From positions 20,302,501 through 20,366,500 of the forward strand of contig JACSVZ010000010.1 in NCBI GenBank assembly GCA_014706295.1: 64,000 nucleotides of DNA. Direction: 5' to 3'. The notes under the pieces are model-generated. The model worked only from the letters and a program-made list of their open reading frames with translations. It had not been told where the DNA came from and made no database searches. Shown one piece after another: positions 51,801-61,165 of this stretch (the stretch's first letter is position 1; the number at the start of each line of letters is the position of its first letter). The stretch comes from Lycocorax pyrrhopterus obiensis (taxonomy: Eukaryota; Chordata; Aves; Passeriformes; Paradisaeidae). The translations under genes were made by a program, and so were the position numbers.

Positions 51801-52518
51801 CCGCAAACCTCTCCACTGCTTTGTCTTGCTCTCTCCTGCTCATTTCCAGCCTATTCTCCGGCTGGCAGCGGATTTCCATTTTCTGTTCCTTTTTACAGTA
51901 CTGATCAAACATGCTTAATTCGGGCTCTGGCACTTTCCTAAGATGATCTAGGACTGAAGCCCCTGCTGGTATATATATTGAAGGCGGTGGAAAATAGGGA
52001 GTTTGGGCATGTTTGGGTTTATCCCCAATACTGTTCTCTTTGAATGCATCCTCTGGTTCAGGGCTGGAAATGGGGCTAAACTGACTAAATGTTGGCAAAG
52101 GCTCTGATTTGGACTGGTCCAGTTTATCAGAGTAACCTCTTGAGCTGTCGCCATTAATAAAAGTTGACTCAAATTTGCCATAATTATGGACTAAAGCATG
52201 AGCCTCGGCTGGCAGATCGGAGCCACGAAACCCATTGTGTAACAGACCAGTTCCGAGGTGATTCCCCTCCTTTTCTGCCTCAAAAGACTCCTGGCGACTT
52301 GTGTTCTTCACTATCACACTCACAACAGGCGCATCAGAGGGAGGCAGAGAGTGGGATAAGGACACATTCTCATCGATGCACATTCCTGACGACTTCAGGT
52401 GATTCTCACTCTCCTCCCCAGCTGATGGAATGGTCTCCTTAGCATCGAGGCTAGTCGGATCAGGGATGTCAAAAGCAGCCAAGAGGTCATCAAAGTCGGG
52501 GGTTTTCATGTCCCCCAT
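21339..52518 (-). CDS. ZNF592: Zinc finger protein 592
   Basis: This is a large nuclear C2H2 zinc-finger protein. There are eight coding exons on the minus strand: 52518-50206, 36330-36152, 31817-31641, 30858-30699, 28065-27787, 26727-26615, 23209-23074 and 21842-21339. All phases agree and give 1286 codons; the human protein is of similar length. The N-terminus [20 protein letters not shown] is an acidic motif typical of the family. Residues 30-600 are low-complexity Ser/Pro-rich sequence with a KSPKSPRSP basic patch near 330. Fingers begin at about 612 (C612-C615-H628-H635) and 640 (C640-C643-H658-H662), and more follow from about 744 to the end. The last exon adds two or three fingers and an acidic Glu tract (about residue 1205). 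The start is chosen at 52518 because the upstream ATGs in the same frame lie in intron, before the acceptor TTTTAG. The role is probably chromatin-linked transcription control, from family knowledge. Confidence 0.96.
21843..23073 (-). other. ZNF592 intron 7
   Basis: This 1.2-kb intron carries a CR1 fragment (22085-22245, minus orientation). Nothing else was recognised. Confidence 0.75.
22085..22245 (-). repeat. CR1 LINE fragment
   Basis: Reverse-complement CR1 3' end: 'tggtttgggttggaaaagac', 'ccatgggcagggacacctt' and 'gctccaagccctgtccagcc'. Confidence 0.88.
23074..23209 (-). CDS. ZNF592: ZNF592 coding exon 7
   Basis: Acceptor ATTTCCAAG, donor GTAACT. It completes Trp and encodes [20 protein letters not shown], the second half of a finger, then a basic linker ending DRAE, phase 0. 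Confidence 0.93.
23210..26614 (-). other. ZNF592 intron 6
   Basis: This is 3.4 kb of A/T-rich intron. The small open frames are unrelated to any family I recognise. No CR1 copy is obvious. Confidence 0.6.
26615..26727 (-). CDS. ZNF592: ZNF592 coding exon 6
   Basis: Acceptor CTGCCAG, donor GTACGT. It encodes [20 protein letters not shown], a classical C2H2 finger through HIRNNH, and then YTC. It ends TG of a split Trp codon. Confidence 0.93.
26728..27786 (-). other. ZNF592 intron 5
   Basis: This is 1.06 kb with no recognised element. Confidence 0.6.
27787..28065 (-). CDS. ZNF592: ZNF592 coding exon 5
   Basis: Acceptor TTATACAG, donor GTAAGG. It starts [12 protein letters not shown], has a Ser/Lys-rich linker, and ends with the finger [20 protein letters not shown]. 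It is 93 codons, phase 0 at both ends. Confidence 0.93.
28066..30698 (-). other. ZNF592 intron 4
   Basis: This is 2.6 kb, with one CR1 fragment in plus orientation at 30262-30415. The remainder shows nothing recognisable. Confidence 0.7.
30262..30415 (+). repeat. CR1 LINE fragment
   Basis: 'tccctggaagtgttcaaggc', 'tagtggaaggtgtccctgc' and 'aaggtcccttccaacccaaa' mark a plus-orientation CR1 3' end. It lies antisense to ZNF592, about 285 bases past exon 4. Confidence 0.9.
30699..30858 (-). CDS. ZNF592: ZNF592 coding exon 4
   Basis: Acceptor TTGTTTCAG, donor GTAGGT. It encodes [20 protein letters not shown] and the finger [19 protein letters not shown], ending phase 0. Confidence 0.93.
30859..31640 (-). 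other. ZNF592 intron 3
   Basis: This 782-bp intron has no recognised element. Confidence 0.7.
31641..31817 (-). CDS. ZNF592: ZNF592 coding exon 3
   Basis: Acceptor CCTCCCCCAG, donor GTAAGT. It encodes [20 protein letters not shown] and a second finger [20 protein letters not shown]. It completes the split Arg at its start and ends CA of a Gln codon. Confidence 0.93.
34130..34177. repeat. Perfect 24-bp tandem duplication
   Basis: A 24-base unit starting cttatcacaaaacc is present twice back to back, at 34130-34153 and 34154-34177, with no mismatch seen. Confidence 0.85.
35710..35844 (-). repeat. CR1 fragment cut off by an LTR
   Basis: 'ttttgggttgagagggactt' through 'ggccttgaacacttccaggg' is a reverse-complement CR1 3' end. 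It stops abruptly where the LTR sequence TGTCCTGG begins. Confidence 0.88.
35845..36088 (+). mobile_element. ERVL-type LTR fragment
   Basis: The sequence starts TGTCCTGGTTTCAGCTGGGA and continues 'tagagttaatttcttctcag', 'agaataacgttgataacaca' and 'gggagcacagccaggacagg'. This resembles the 5' part of a common avian ERVL LTR known to me from family memory. The 3' part is missing. A (TG)n run lies inside at about 35989-36007. It is antisense to ZNF592 and ends about 60 bases from exon 2. Confidence 0.7.
36152..36330 (-). CDS. ZNF592: ZNF592 coding exon 2
   Basis: Acceptor CTTCCATCAG. It encodes [20 protein letters not shown] through KVGF, a run of CxxC fingers (CQVC, CSYC, CCPEC). The donor is CAG|GTTTGT, with T instead of a purine at +3. 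It ends with two bases of an Arg codon. An LTR fragment begins about 60 bases into the following intron. Confidence 0.93.
37925..37990. repeat. TAAG-rich simple repeat
   Basis: Irregular runs of 'agtaataagtaagtaataag' type, a degenerate tetranucleotide tract. Confidence 0.7.
40297..40350. repeat. A-rich (AAACC)n tract
   Basis: 'aaccaaaccaaaccaaac' leads into a 12-base A run and further A/C-rich sequence, a low-complexity tract. Confidence 0.7.
41869..42480 (+). mobile_element. ERVL-type songbird LTR, internally deleted
   Basis: It begins TGTACCGGGTTTACACGGCA and carries the phrases 'ggggtggcctctgtgagaag', 'cactggccaaggccaagctc' and 'gtgagagaaacgtcccagat'. A series of imperfect 'cctgaaggactgcaccctat' type repeats follows, and 'taggcacctggttccaac' lies near the 3' end. 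These match an abundant songbird LTR as I remember it, shortened in its 3' half. No internal genes are present. The exact 3' end is uncertain. Confidence 0.58.
42837..42995 (-). repeat. CR1 LINE fragment
   Basis: 'aaaatggtctgggttgaatg', 'ccatgggcagggacacctt' and 'ggccttgaacacttccaggg' mark a reverse-complement CR1 3' end. Confidence 0.9.
47660..47895 (-). repeat. CR1 LINE fragment
   Basis: 'actggtttgggttggaaggg', 'ggggcagccacagcttctct' and 'cacagggaagaatttctct' mark a reverse-complement CR1 3' end. Confidence 0.9.
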
Positions 52519-52526
52519 GATGAAAG
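50206..52526 (-). CDS. ZNF592: ZNF592 coding exon 1 (start codon exon)
   Basis: The acceptor TTTTAATTTTAG precedes CTTTCATC and then the ATG at 52518; eight bases are 5' UTR. The exon encodes residues 1-771 and ends ...AGACTG before donor GTAAGT-like GTAAG, phase 0. It holds the acidic N-terminus, the Ser/Pro-rich body and the first zinc fingers. Confidence 0.95.
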
Positions 52527-55400
52527 CTAAAATTAAAAGCAGAAGAAATACTTTGTCAAGTACATTCCCCCCATGGACAAACTTTGTAAGACTCATGTGC
52601 ATCAACATCTGTTACAAAAATCACACCTGCCCAAAGCCCGGGATGTGGGCAGAGCTGCTCCTCGGAGGTGCTTCAAGCAGCATGGTGGGAGACAGCAAGC
52701 ATCCCCTTATCCAGGATCCCCAAGAACAGAGCTGGTACAAGCATGACCTTTGAAACTACACCGAGCTCATGCAGGGGACATCTTTTCGAATTGTCAGGTG
52801 CATTACTAATCCAAAGCCAGCCATCATCAACAGAAGATTCTGAAGTACATTAGCAGAGGGGTTTTTTTTGCTTGGCTGTGGTTTTGTAGAGCTAATAGGC
52901 AGCAATCGCTGCTTATTTCTCAACAGACTGTCACATCTGAAGAACTCAGTCTTTCCTCAAGGAAGAAAGGCGGGGGCAAACAGGTAGCCCAAGAGACACA
53001 GGCCTGAAAAGTAGATGGCTCCCCACCCTGAGGAATTTAAATAATAGAAATCTTCAGTAAATATTTCAATACAACAGCTCCAAGAAGGGTTATTTGAAAC
53101 AGGGGCAATCCTTAATTAGGTAACCAGGTGAAGCAAAACCACCCAAAGATAGAATAAAGAACTATATCCAAATCGTAAGAAGAAATCATGTTCCCAGCCA
53201 GCTCTCTCTTTCTAAGCTCTTCAGAAAGGAAGTGGGGACTTGGAACACTCGACACAGCAACCTACAACAGGAATAATCAAGCTCTGATGAGATGCATGAA
53301 AACTGACAGCACAGAATTACTAGAACATTTGTGTTTGCTTCTGTTAGGGATACCGAAATTCCACTGTTAAATCAAAATAATTTCAAGTTGGTACAATATA
53401 GAGACTTCACAAATATTTAATGAGCCATTCTTCTAATATGTTTTATTTAAACCTCAAATTTATGTGAACTGGTGCATGCTGTATGTAGGGGAGGGGAAAA
53501 AAGACCAAAGCATGTCAACAGAACTAGCAGGGCACCAGTTCCTGCTTGGCAAGGAGCATCCACAAGCAAGGTAAGTCCTGCCACACTCAACTTGGGCCGC
53601 AACAACGCTGCCAAAGCCAGCAGCAAGAGAGGGAGACTGAGAGGGTGGCAGGATTCCAGGACAATGGGGAAGAACCAGGAGCAGAGGTGCAGGCAGAGAG
53701 GAGGACCGTGGGACAAGGCAGAGGGAGAGAGAGAGAAGCCATCTGATGCCTTCCCAAAAGGGCCCTGCTTTAAGGCTGCTGTCATTATTGACAATTCGGT
53801 TTAGAAGTTTGTCAAGCATCACATTCAAACCAAACAAAGCTCAACCCTTCTGGCCAGGCTGCTGGAATGGGGAACAACTCCTAGGCCAGGAGAAATCACT
53901 TCAGAGTGGAGCACAGGGACACAGTGGTCTTTGAGCTTCAGCTCAGCCATTCCTTCAGACGAGTCCCAGAGCTGCTGCTTTGGTTAACCTACTGCAAAAC
54001 ACTCTGCAGAGATTTACTTGGCTTAAGAGTGGCTTGCTGTGGCTGAGCTTATACTCGTTCTTAAACTAAACCCCAAATATGAAGATGCACAGAGGGCTAT
54101 GCAATAATTTACAATCATGTCCCTCAAGGAAGTGCAGCTGGGCATGAAGTCCCTGGAAGGCCAAATTATCCATGCGCTCCACATCCCGAGCACTTGATAA
54201 GGACTTTGGAAACAACACAGATTACTGCAGGTGGCAAAGGCACGGACCTGAAACTTCCCATTCCTTTGGGTGGGAAACCTTGTGCCAGCTGGGAGAGAGC
54301 TAGGCACCAAAATTTCTGACACACAAACCCTTCCAAAAGGAAGACACTTCATTCCATAACCTGGCATGCTTGAGTACTGTACAGAGAAAAACGAGCCTGC
54401 CAATCACTCTTGACCTTCCCCTTCCCACTCTGGAACACCTCTCTGCACCTGTGTTTTAAAATGCAAGACAAAATAAATCCCAGGTATCTGCAGCATCTCA
54501 AAATATCCTTTTCTTGGAAGAAACCTTGCTTTTTCAGAAAGCATTGGTGTTCATCTTTAAGTCTTATAAAATGCCAATTTACTGTCTTTGCAATCATGAG
54601 GGCACAAGTCTCTACCCAAGTATTTATCCACAAAATTACATCTTAAGCTTGTCACGCCCAAAGCTACAGCTTCTCAGAATAAAGCAAGTTTTGACCCAGA
54701 TTCTAGAGAATAAGTATTTTATCGATAGAAGTGATTTTTAAATAACATAAATTTAAACTTCTGACTTAACACTGTTTATCTCTCATCACAGATAACAAAC
54801 AGGAAAAAGATACTAAAGGAAATTATGTAAACTAGCTTGTGAGGAAAGCTGAAAATAAAGACCTTTGTCCTTACTCCATCATTCCTGTGCAAGGGACTGA
54901 AAAACCAAGCTTGGGATCCAATGAAAACATAGGGGCTGAGATTTGAAAAGCAGTAGAACAGGTGAATAAAATCAGCAAAGAAGGAGGATTTATGAAGTAA
55001 AGAGTATATTTCAGTGTGCAAACTCAGCCCCACTATAGCACATTTCTCCAGGGCTCAGGAAACCTAGAAGGCTCCAAGCCATCCAAAAAAACCCTGGGGA
55101 AGGATGTGAAATCCCAGGGCCTTGTGCTATGGATTAGCTTCAAAGTCAAGGGGAGGCACCACAGGACCCGCATCCTGCACCCACTCCACACAAACCTTTT
55201 GCTAGCAGTGCTATTCCCAGGGGCTTTTGGAGATCAGAAGTAGATGCTCTGCAGCTTTCAAACCAGGAAGGAGGTTTGAGATTGCCACTTAATAGTGAAG
55301 AATGAAAGCATAATTTCCCAGTTACACCAAGGTAATTAATCATAGAACGGCTTGGACCTTGATGACCATCTAGTTCCAATCCCCTGCTGTGGGGCATTAT
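52527..55400 (-). other. ZNF592 5' intron (start-codon exon to promoter)
   Basis: About 3.7 kb lies between the start-codon exon and the likely first exon at 56263. A short CR1 remnant is at 55335-55392. Further non-coding 5' UTR exons may be hidden here but cannot be picked out by eye. Confidence 0.5.
55335..55392 (-). repeat. Short CR1 remnant
   Basis: 'aatcatagaacggcttgga' followed by 'ccttgatgaccatctagttc' and 'caatcccctgctgtgggg' matches the terminal part of CR1 in reverse complement. Confidence 0.75.
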
Positions 55401-56262
55401 TTATCATGTACATTGCCATTACTAAATATTGGTAATTCTGCAAAACAACAGTGTACAAGGGAAAACATCTGCCAAGGGTTGCTCACACGGCGCTGGTGTC
55501 TCCGGGAGGGGATGAAGAGACTGCATGCCACGGGAATCCCTTGGGAGGGCAGGGATAGTAGGAGCCGGGAAGCGCGGGGAGGGCAGGGGATGGGGGAAGC
55601 AGCAACGCAGGGGCTGTCAGGGCTGCGGGGAAGGCACGGGGCAGCCGCAGCTGGCGGAGGGCTAAACCAGAGGGCGGCTCAGTGGCAGGCGGGACCCGGA
55701 GCTGTAACACCCGTGAAAGTTTCACGAGCCCAGTGCGGTTCTCGGTGCGAATGGGGCCGCTGGGCCGGGGACTCGTCCGGCCCGTGGCACCCCTACGCAC
55801 AGAGACACTCACCCACACACACCACCCCCGGCCCACGCCATCCCCACCGGAGACAAAGGCCGGACCCGCCGCCCCCCGCGCTGACAGCCCAGTCCAGCCC
55901 AGCCCGGCCCGGCCCGGCCGCACGTGGGCCGCCCGCCGAACTTAGTTTGTCCCGGCACCGCCGGGCCGGGCCGGGCCGGGCTGGGCTGGGCCGGGCCGGG
56001 CCGGGCCGGGCCGCCGCGGGCACCGCAGCGGAGCCGGGGCCGGGAGCTGAGGAATGGGGAGAGGTAGCGGCCTGCGGGCCGGAAGAGCCGGTACGGGCGC
56101 GCAGGGCTCGGTGCGCCGGCGGCGGGGCCGCCCGCCCTGCCCGCGGGGCGGCAGCACCGCCCGGCCGCGGGGCCGGCGGGAAGGAGGGAGCGCGGGAGGG
56201 CGGAGGGCAGCGGGAGGGGCGGGCCCGGCGCGGCCGGACCCGGGCGGGCGGGCAGGACTCAC

Positions 56263-56340
56263 CCACGCAGGCGGCTCCTCTGGGCCCGCCGGGCCCGCGC
56301 GGCCTCACCCCGCACCGGGCACCAACGGCCGCAACATGGC
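56263..56340 (-). other. ZNF592: Putative ZNF592 first non-coding exon
   Basis: On the minus strand GCCTGCGTGG is followed by GTGAGTCC at 56262, a near-perfect donor inside the CpG island. The exon start is unknown; 56340 is a guess. A second, weaker donor-like site lies near 55811. The assignment rests only on the donor and the island. Confidence 0.4.
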
Positions 56341-56400
56341 GGCGGCGGCGGCGGGCGGGGCCGGGGGCGGGGCGGGGCGGGCCGGGCGCGGCGGAACCGC

Positions 56401-56805
56401 CTCCCTTCCCTTCCCTTCCCTTCCCTTCCCTTCCCTTCCCTTCCCTTCCCTTCCCTTCCCTTCCCTTCCCTTCCCGCACCTTCCCGCACCTTCCCGCACC
56501 TTCCCGCACCTTCCCGCACCTTCCCTTCCCGCACCTTCCCGCACCTTCCCGCACCTTCCCTTCCCGCACCTTCCCTTCCCGCACCTTCCCGCACCTTCCC
56601 GCACCCTCCCGCACCTTCCCTTCCCGCACCTTACCCTCCCGCACCTTCCCTTCCCGCACCTTACCCTCCCGCACCTTACCTTCCCGCACCTTACCTTCCC
56701 GCACCTTCCCTTCCCGCACCTTCCCGCACCTTCCCGCACCTTCCCGCACCTTCTCTTCCCGCACCTTCCCTTCCCGCACCTTCCCGCACCTTCCCTTCCC
56801 TCTCG
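56401..56805. repeat. TTCCC pentamer and TTCCCGCACC decamer array
   Basis: About 14 TTCCC pentamers (56401-56475) pass into 26 GCACC blocks. Each block is preceded by TTCCC or, in three cases, CTCCC, with extra pentamers between. No stop codon occurs in some frames of either strand, which creates long false open frames. The minus strand is GGGAA-rich. Confidence 0.93.
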
Positions 56806-57254
56806 CCACCCCGGGGCCCCGCTGCCGCTCCCCCTCCGGGAGGCTCCTGACAGAGGCGCCCATGGGCCCGGCCTGGACCCGCCGCCCTCTCACGCCGCCG
56901 GGGCCCCGCGCTCCCGCTCTTCGTAGGTTTCCTCACCAAAACCTGCCCCGAGAACAGCTGCCTCTGCAGTCCCCGCTCCGTGTCTTCAACTCCTTCCTCG
57001 CTGTGTCCCACACCCATCGTGATGCGGTTTGCTCACAATTACACTGATCGACCCACTGATCTCCCATAAAAGCGAGAGCAAAGGTGTGTGGAGCTCCAGG
57101 CTGGTGAGCCTCACACTGATCCCTGGGAAGGCGACAGAGCCAATAACCCCTGGAGTCGTTTCTAAACACAGCGAGGACGAGGAGATATCTGGGATCTCAG
57201 CACAGGTTACAGAGGGCTTCCATCCCTGATAATCTGATGCCTTCTGCATCGAAA

Positions 57255-57485
57255 TTACTAGAATGGTAGATTTAGATTAGAGGTTAGGCAGACATTCTTC
57301 CCTATGAGAGTATTCTCAGGTTGCCCAGAGAAGCTGTGGCTTCCCTATTCCTGGAAGTGTCCAAGGCCGGGTTGGACAGAGGGCTTGGAGCAACCTGGGA
57401 CAATGGAAAGTGTCCCTGCACATGGCAGGGGCTGGAATGGGATGAACTTTAAGGCCCTTTCCAAGCCAAACCAGTTCTATGGCAA
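57255..57485 (+). repeat. CR1 LINE fragment
   Basis: 'agattagaggttaggcagac', 'agagaagctgtggcttccct', 'ggagcaacctgggacaatgg' and 'taaggccctttccaagcc' mark a plus-orientation CR1 3' end. Confidence 0.9.
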
Positions 57486-57524
57486 GTTCAGGGGATGAGG
57501 AGAGGGTGGTGGATATTGTTTGTT

Positions 57525-57990
57525 CTCCAGCCATGTCCAGTTCTGGGCTCCTCAGCATAAGAGAGACATGGACATACTGGAGAGAGTCCAGCGAGCTGCC
57601 ATGGAAATGATGAAGTGGTTGAAGCACCTCCCCTGTAAGGAAAGGCTGAGAGAGCTGGGGCTGTTCATCCTATGGAAGAGCAAACCCAGGGAGGGCTCGT
57701 CAATGTCTACAAGTACCTGCAGGGAAGGTGCAAAGAGGACAGAGCCAGGTTCTTCCCAGTGGTGCCCAGTGCCAGGACTGGAGGCCATGGGCACACACTG
57801 ATCCACATCAGGAAATACTATTTCCCTGTGGCGGTAACCGCACGCTGGCACAGGTTGCCCAGGGAGGCTGTGGAGTCTCCATCCTTGGAGGTGTCTGGAT
57901 TTTCTGAGCAGCCAGCTTTAGCTGGCCCAGCTTGAGGCTGGACCAGATGACCTCAGGAGTTCTTTTCCAACCTCAGGTACTCTGGGATGC
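57525..57990 (+). repeat. CR1 LINE fragment
   Basis: 'ctgggctcctcagcataaga', 'gagagagtccagcgagctgc', 'aaggaaaggctgagagagct' and 'gggcacacactgatccacat' show a longer, separate plus-orientation CR1 3' part. It ends near 'ttttccaacctcaggtactc'. Confidence 0.92.
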
Positions 57991-58775
57991 TGTGAAGCAT
58001 TTTGTATCGAGGTGTGGGTATGCACACTCCTATCATGATAAATAAACAGTATTTCTTGAGGTTTTCTTCCCATGAACCGACATTTTAACCATCTACCCCT
58101 AATACCAGGTGTACAGCATTGGTGTACAGCTCATACTGCATTTATTTCTCATCTAGTTAAATATTAATTTTTTTCTTTGTTATCATGGGCAAAAAAAATC
58201 TTTTTTTCCTAACTGACATATGTAGCTTCACATCCTTGATTTCTGAATCAGTGTCATCACTTTTCTCCTTTTGGAGGCGATAGCCAGTTTCCAAAAGTGA
58301 GCACAACAACAAAGGGAGTCACAAAAAGAAAACATTTTCAAAATTGCAACTGTTACCTGTAATTTTAGCACATGTCTATGAAAACCTCTAAGTTGTATCT
58401 AGTAAGAGAGCTGACATTTGTTACACAATTTACTACGAGCAGTCACAGTCCTGAACAAGTCATAGCTTGAAGGAAAGATGTGGTAATTTGCAGGATTGTG
58501 ATAATTAAGAAATGTAATGCAAATGGGAATTTGGCTCCATCCTGCAGATGGTCAAGGAGGAGAGACAGCCCAGAGTGGTTGGGGTCCTTTCCTCAAGAGA
58601 GCAGAGACACAAAACACTCTAAGAAGAGTCTATGTCTTCCAGCATGACCTACAAATCACCTTCCTTTTCTTATTTTTAGTCCAATGTGGTGATTTGACAA
58701 AGCTGGAAGTAAAAAATCTTCCTCCTTTTGTTTTCCTTTTAAAGTTTAAATTTGTCTCTTTTGGCTTGTTTTGTA
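57991..58775. other. Gene-free stretch
   Basis: A/T-rich sequence without recognisable gene or repeat. Confidence 0.55.
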
Positions 58776-58935
58776 AAGGTTGTGGAATCCCCATCTCTGG
58801 AAGTGTCCAAGGCTGGACAAGTTTTGGAGCAGCCTGGTCTAGTGGAAGGTGTCCCTGTCCATGGCAGGGGCATGGAACAGAATGAGCTTTAAGGTCCCTT
58901 CCAACCCAAACCAGTCTGGGATTCTGTGATTTGAT
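58776..58935 (+). repeat. CR1 LINE fragment
   Basis: 'gtggaatccccatctctgga', 'tctagtggaaggtgtccctg' and 'aaggtcccttccaacccaaa' mark the CR1 3' end, plus orientation. Confidence 0.9.
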
Positions 58936-60687
58936 ATGGAAAAGACAAAAGCTGTGGATCTAAGGAGATGATGTACAGAGCAGCCCTCTGCACTTGGGAG
59001 GCGCTGAGGCCTGCGCAGGGAACAACATCAGTGGGACCCTCTGGTGGCACCTCAGAGAGGGAAGCCCCTGGATGAAATACTCTTAAGCTATGTCCAGCTG
59101 CATGTGAGACCTTACCTTTAATTCTTAACCTGCTTGGGGTTGTTGGTGCTTGCTTTTTAGCTGGGGGAAATGGTTCTTCCCAGGTGCTAGTGTTGAAAAG
59201 TGTATGGATTCAGGCGGGCTGGCAAGAACAGTGAGACACATTTTATTTATAATAACAAACATCACAAAGTCTTGAGCCTTCATGTCGAAGCAACTGTCAG
59301 TTTTCACATCAGCGATTCATTTGTTTCTGCCAGAGGTCTGTGTTGTAGGGAATTACCTTGAGTTGGTTGCAAAACTTGCGCGTTACAAAACTATAATTAA
59401 TGTTTCAGAAACTCCGGGGAAGATTTGTTGTTGGCAGGGTGAGTACGAATCTCCAGACACAAACATTCCTCTAAGATAACAGTGTAGCCTTTGGCATTAT
59501 CTATACACACACAAAAAAATGGTGTAACTTAAATCAGGGTAATTAATTACACTTATGTCTTCTGTATACATTTAAAACCATTTACACCTATCACTTTGGC
59601 TTTTTGATCTCCCTCACTCCCTGGGCCTGCCCTCTTCATTGCCCCAAAGTGGTTTTTTTCTCTCTTTTTCCTTATTGACACAAATATGGATGAGCCGATG
59701 CATCTCTTCAATGAAGATCCCTCTGTGCAACGACTGATCCACCATGAACACAGAAAAACCTGCCTCTACTCCACATCCATGCTCACTCAGCACAACTTGT
59801 AGTGGTTGTGATACTCTCTTGCAGTGATGGAGCCCTGACCTTAAATTCCTCAGTCAAATCTAAGAGAACAAAGCCACGTATCCCAGCAAGTTTGGGAACA
59901 GGAATAAGAACCATAATGTGGCAAAATCCTAATAGAGGAGGACTGTTTCATACCCTGACATGCTTCTGAATCCCATTTGTTGGAATTTGGTAGATTCCCA
60001 GTTGGAGACATGATGAGATAGATAGATTTCTTGCAGAGAGGTTGCAGCCAAACCCTGCTGAAATGCCAAGGATGCACGTTGCCATTATCAGCTTTTTCTG
60101 GTGCAATACCAAACCAGTTCTACTACTCGACCAGAAGACTGGGAGAACAACTTCCAGAGAGCCAGTTTTCTTCACCCATGAGAACTGCAGGCTCTGGTGC
60201 AGTACGGACACGCTCCAAGGTCTGGGCAAGCAAGGACCCTTTGCGCAATTCTCTGTGCCGACAGCAGAGCCCTGGGCTCCATGTTGTTCTGCCCGAGTAG
60301 AGCTGATGTGACCATTTGAGGGTTTCCTCAAGACCACTGAACATGAGTGCAATTCACAGTGACCCTCTTTTTCTCCAGCTGCCTCTAAATGGACTCACTC
60401 CCACACTCCAGCCTATGGCAAGAGAACCTTCTCAAGATTCTCTTCTGCTGAAGCAATGTTTCCTGTGGCTGCAGTCTTGGGCCTGGCCCTGGGTCTGCAG
60501 TGGCTGGGGAACATCATGGTTTCCCCATACATTTCCCAGAGTGTCAAGACTGGCTTGAACTGTTCTTGCCTTTGTGCCTCCAGTTGCCTCATGCGGTGTC
60601 AGTGGGACAGCTCTGTGAACCAGAGAGAACTGATCCAGGCTTGTAAACCTCTCCACAGAAGAAATTAAACTTTGAATCATCCCTTGT
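58936..60687. other. Gene-free stretch with one exon-like open segment
   Basis: No known gene or repeat is recognised. A minus-strand segment at 59853-59614 is open for 79 codons and contains an acceptor-like TGCAAG. Its translation is not low-complexity, but I cannot assign it to a family. Confidence 0.4.
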
Positions 60688-61165
60688 CATAGAATCATAG
60701 ACTCATTTAGGCTGGAAAAGCCCTCTAAGATCATTGAGTCCAACCATTAATGCATGTTCACCACTAAACCATGTCCCCAGGTGCCACATCCATTTGTGTT
60801 TTAAATCCCTCCAGGAGTGGGGACTCCTCCGCTGCCCTGGGCAGCTGTGCCAGTGCCTGAACGTCCTTTCAGTGAAGAAAATTTCCTTAATATCCAACCT
60901 AAACCTTCCCTAATGCAACTCGAAGCCATTTCTTCTTGTCGTCTTAGGAGCAGAGCCCAATTCCCACCTGGCTGCCCCCTCCTGTCAGGGAGTTGTGCAG
61001 AGCCACAAGGTCCCCCCGAGCCTCCTTTTCTCCAGGCTGAGCCCCTTTCCCAGCTCCCTCAGCCACTCCTGGGGCTCCAGCTCTGTTCCCTTCTCTGGAC
61101 ATGCTCCAGCCCCTCAATGTCTTTCTTGTCGTGAGGGGCCCAGAAATGCCCCCAGGATTCAAGTT
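60688..61165 (-). repeat. CR1 LINE fragment
   Basis: 'catagaatcatagactcatt', 'gtccaaccattaatgcatgt', 'ttccttaatatccaacctaa', 'gcctccttttctccaggctg' and 'cttgtcgtgaggggcccag' mark a long reverse-complement CR1 3' region. Confidence 0.93.

Larger units (their letters stand above)
55480..56930. promoter_or_regulatory. ZNF592 CpG-island promoter
   Basis: This very GC-rich, CpG-dense block ends the ZNF592 gene region. It contains GGGCC/CCGGG repeats (about 55890-56012), GC boxes, the putative first-exon donor at 56263, the plus-orientation YY1-like motif AACATGGCGGC (56333-56343) and the tandem array at 56401-56805. It is most likely the ZNF592 promoter, possibly bidirectional. No transcription start is proven. 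Confidence 0.7.

Noticed and set aside
52519..52608. Upstream ATG extending ZNF592 by 30 codons
   Set aside because: The extension lies before the splice acceptor TTTTAATTTTAG and is intronic; the family N-terminus begins [11 protein letters not shown] at 52518.
55389..57047. 552-codon plus-strand open frame, with 366-codon and other long frames on the minus strand of the same block
   Set aside because: They owe their length to GC-rich sequence and to the TTCCC/GCACC array, which lacks stop codons in several frames. The translations are repeats of LPFP or REGK type with no domain.
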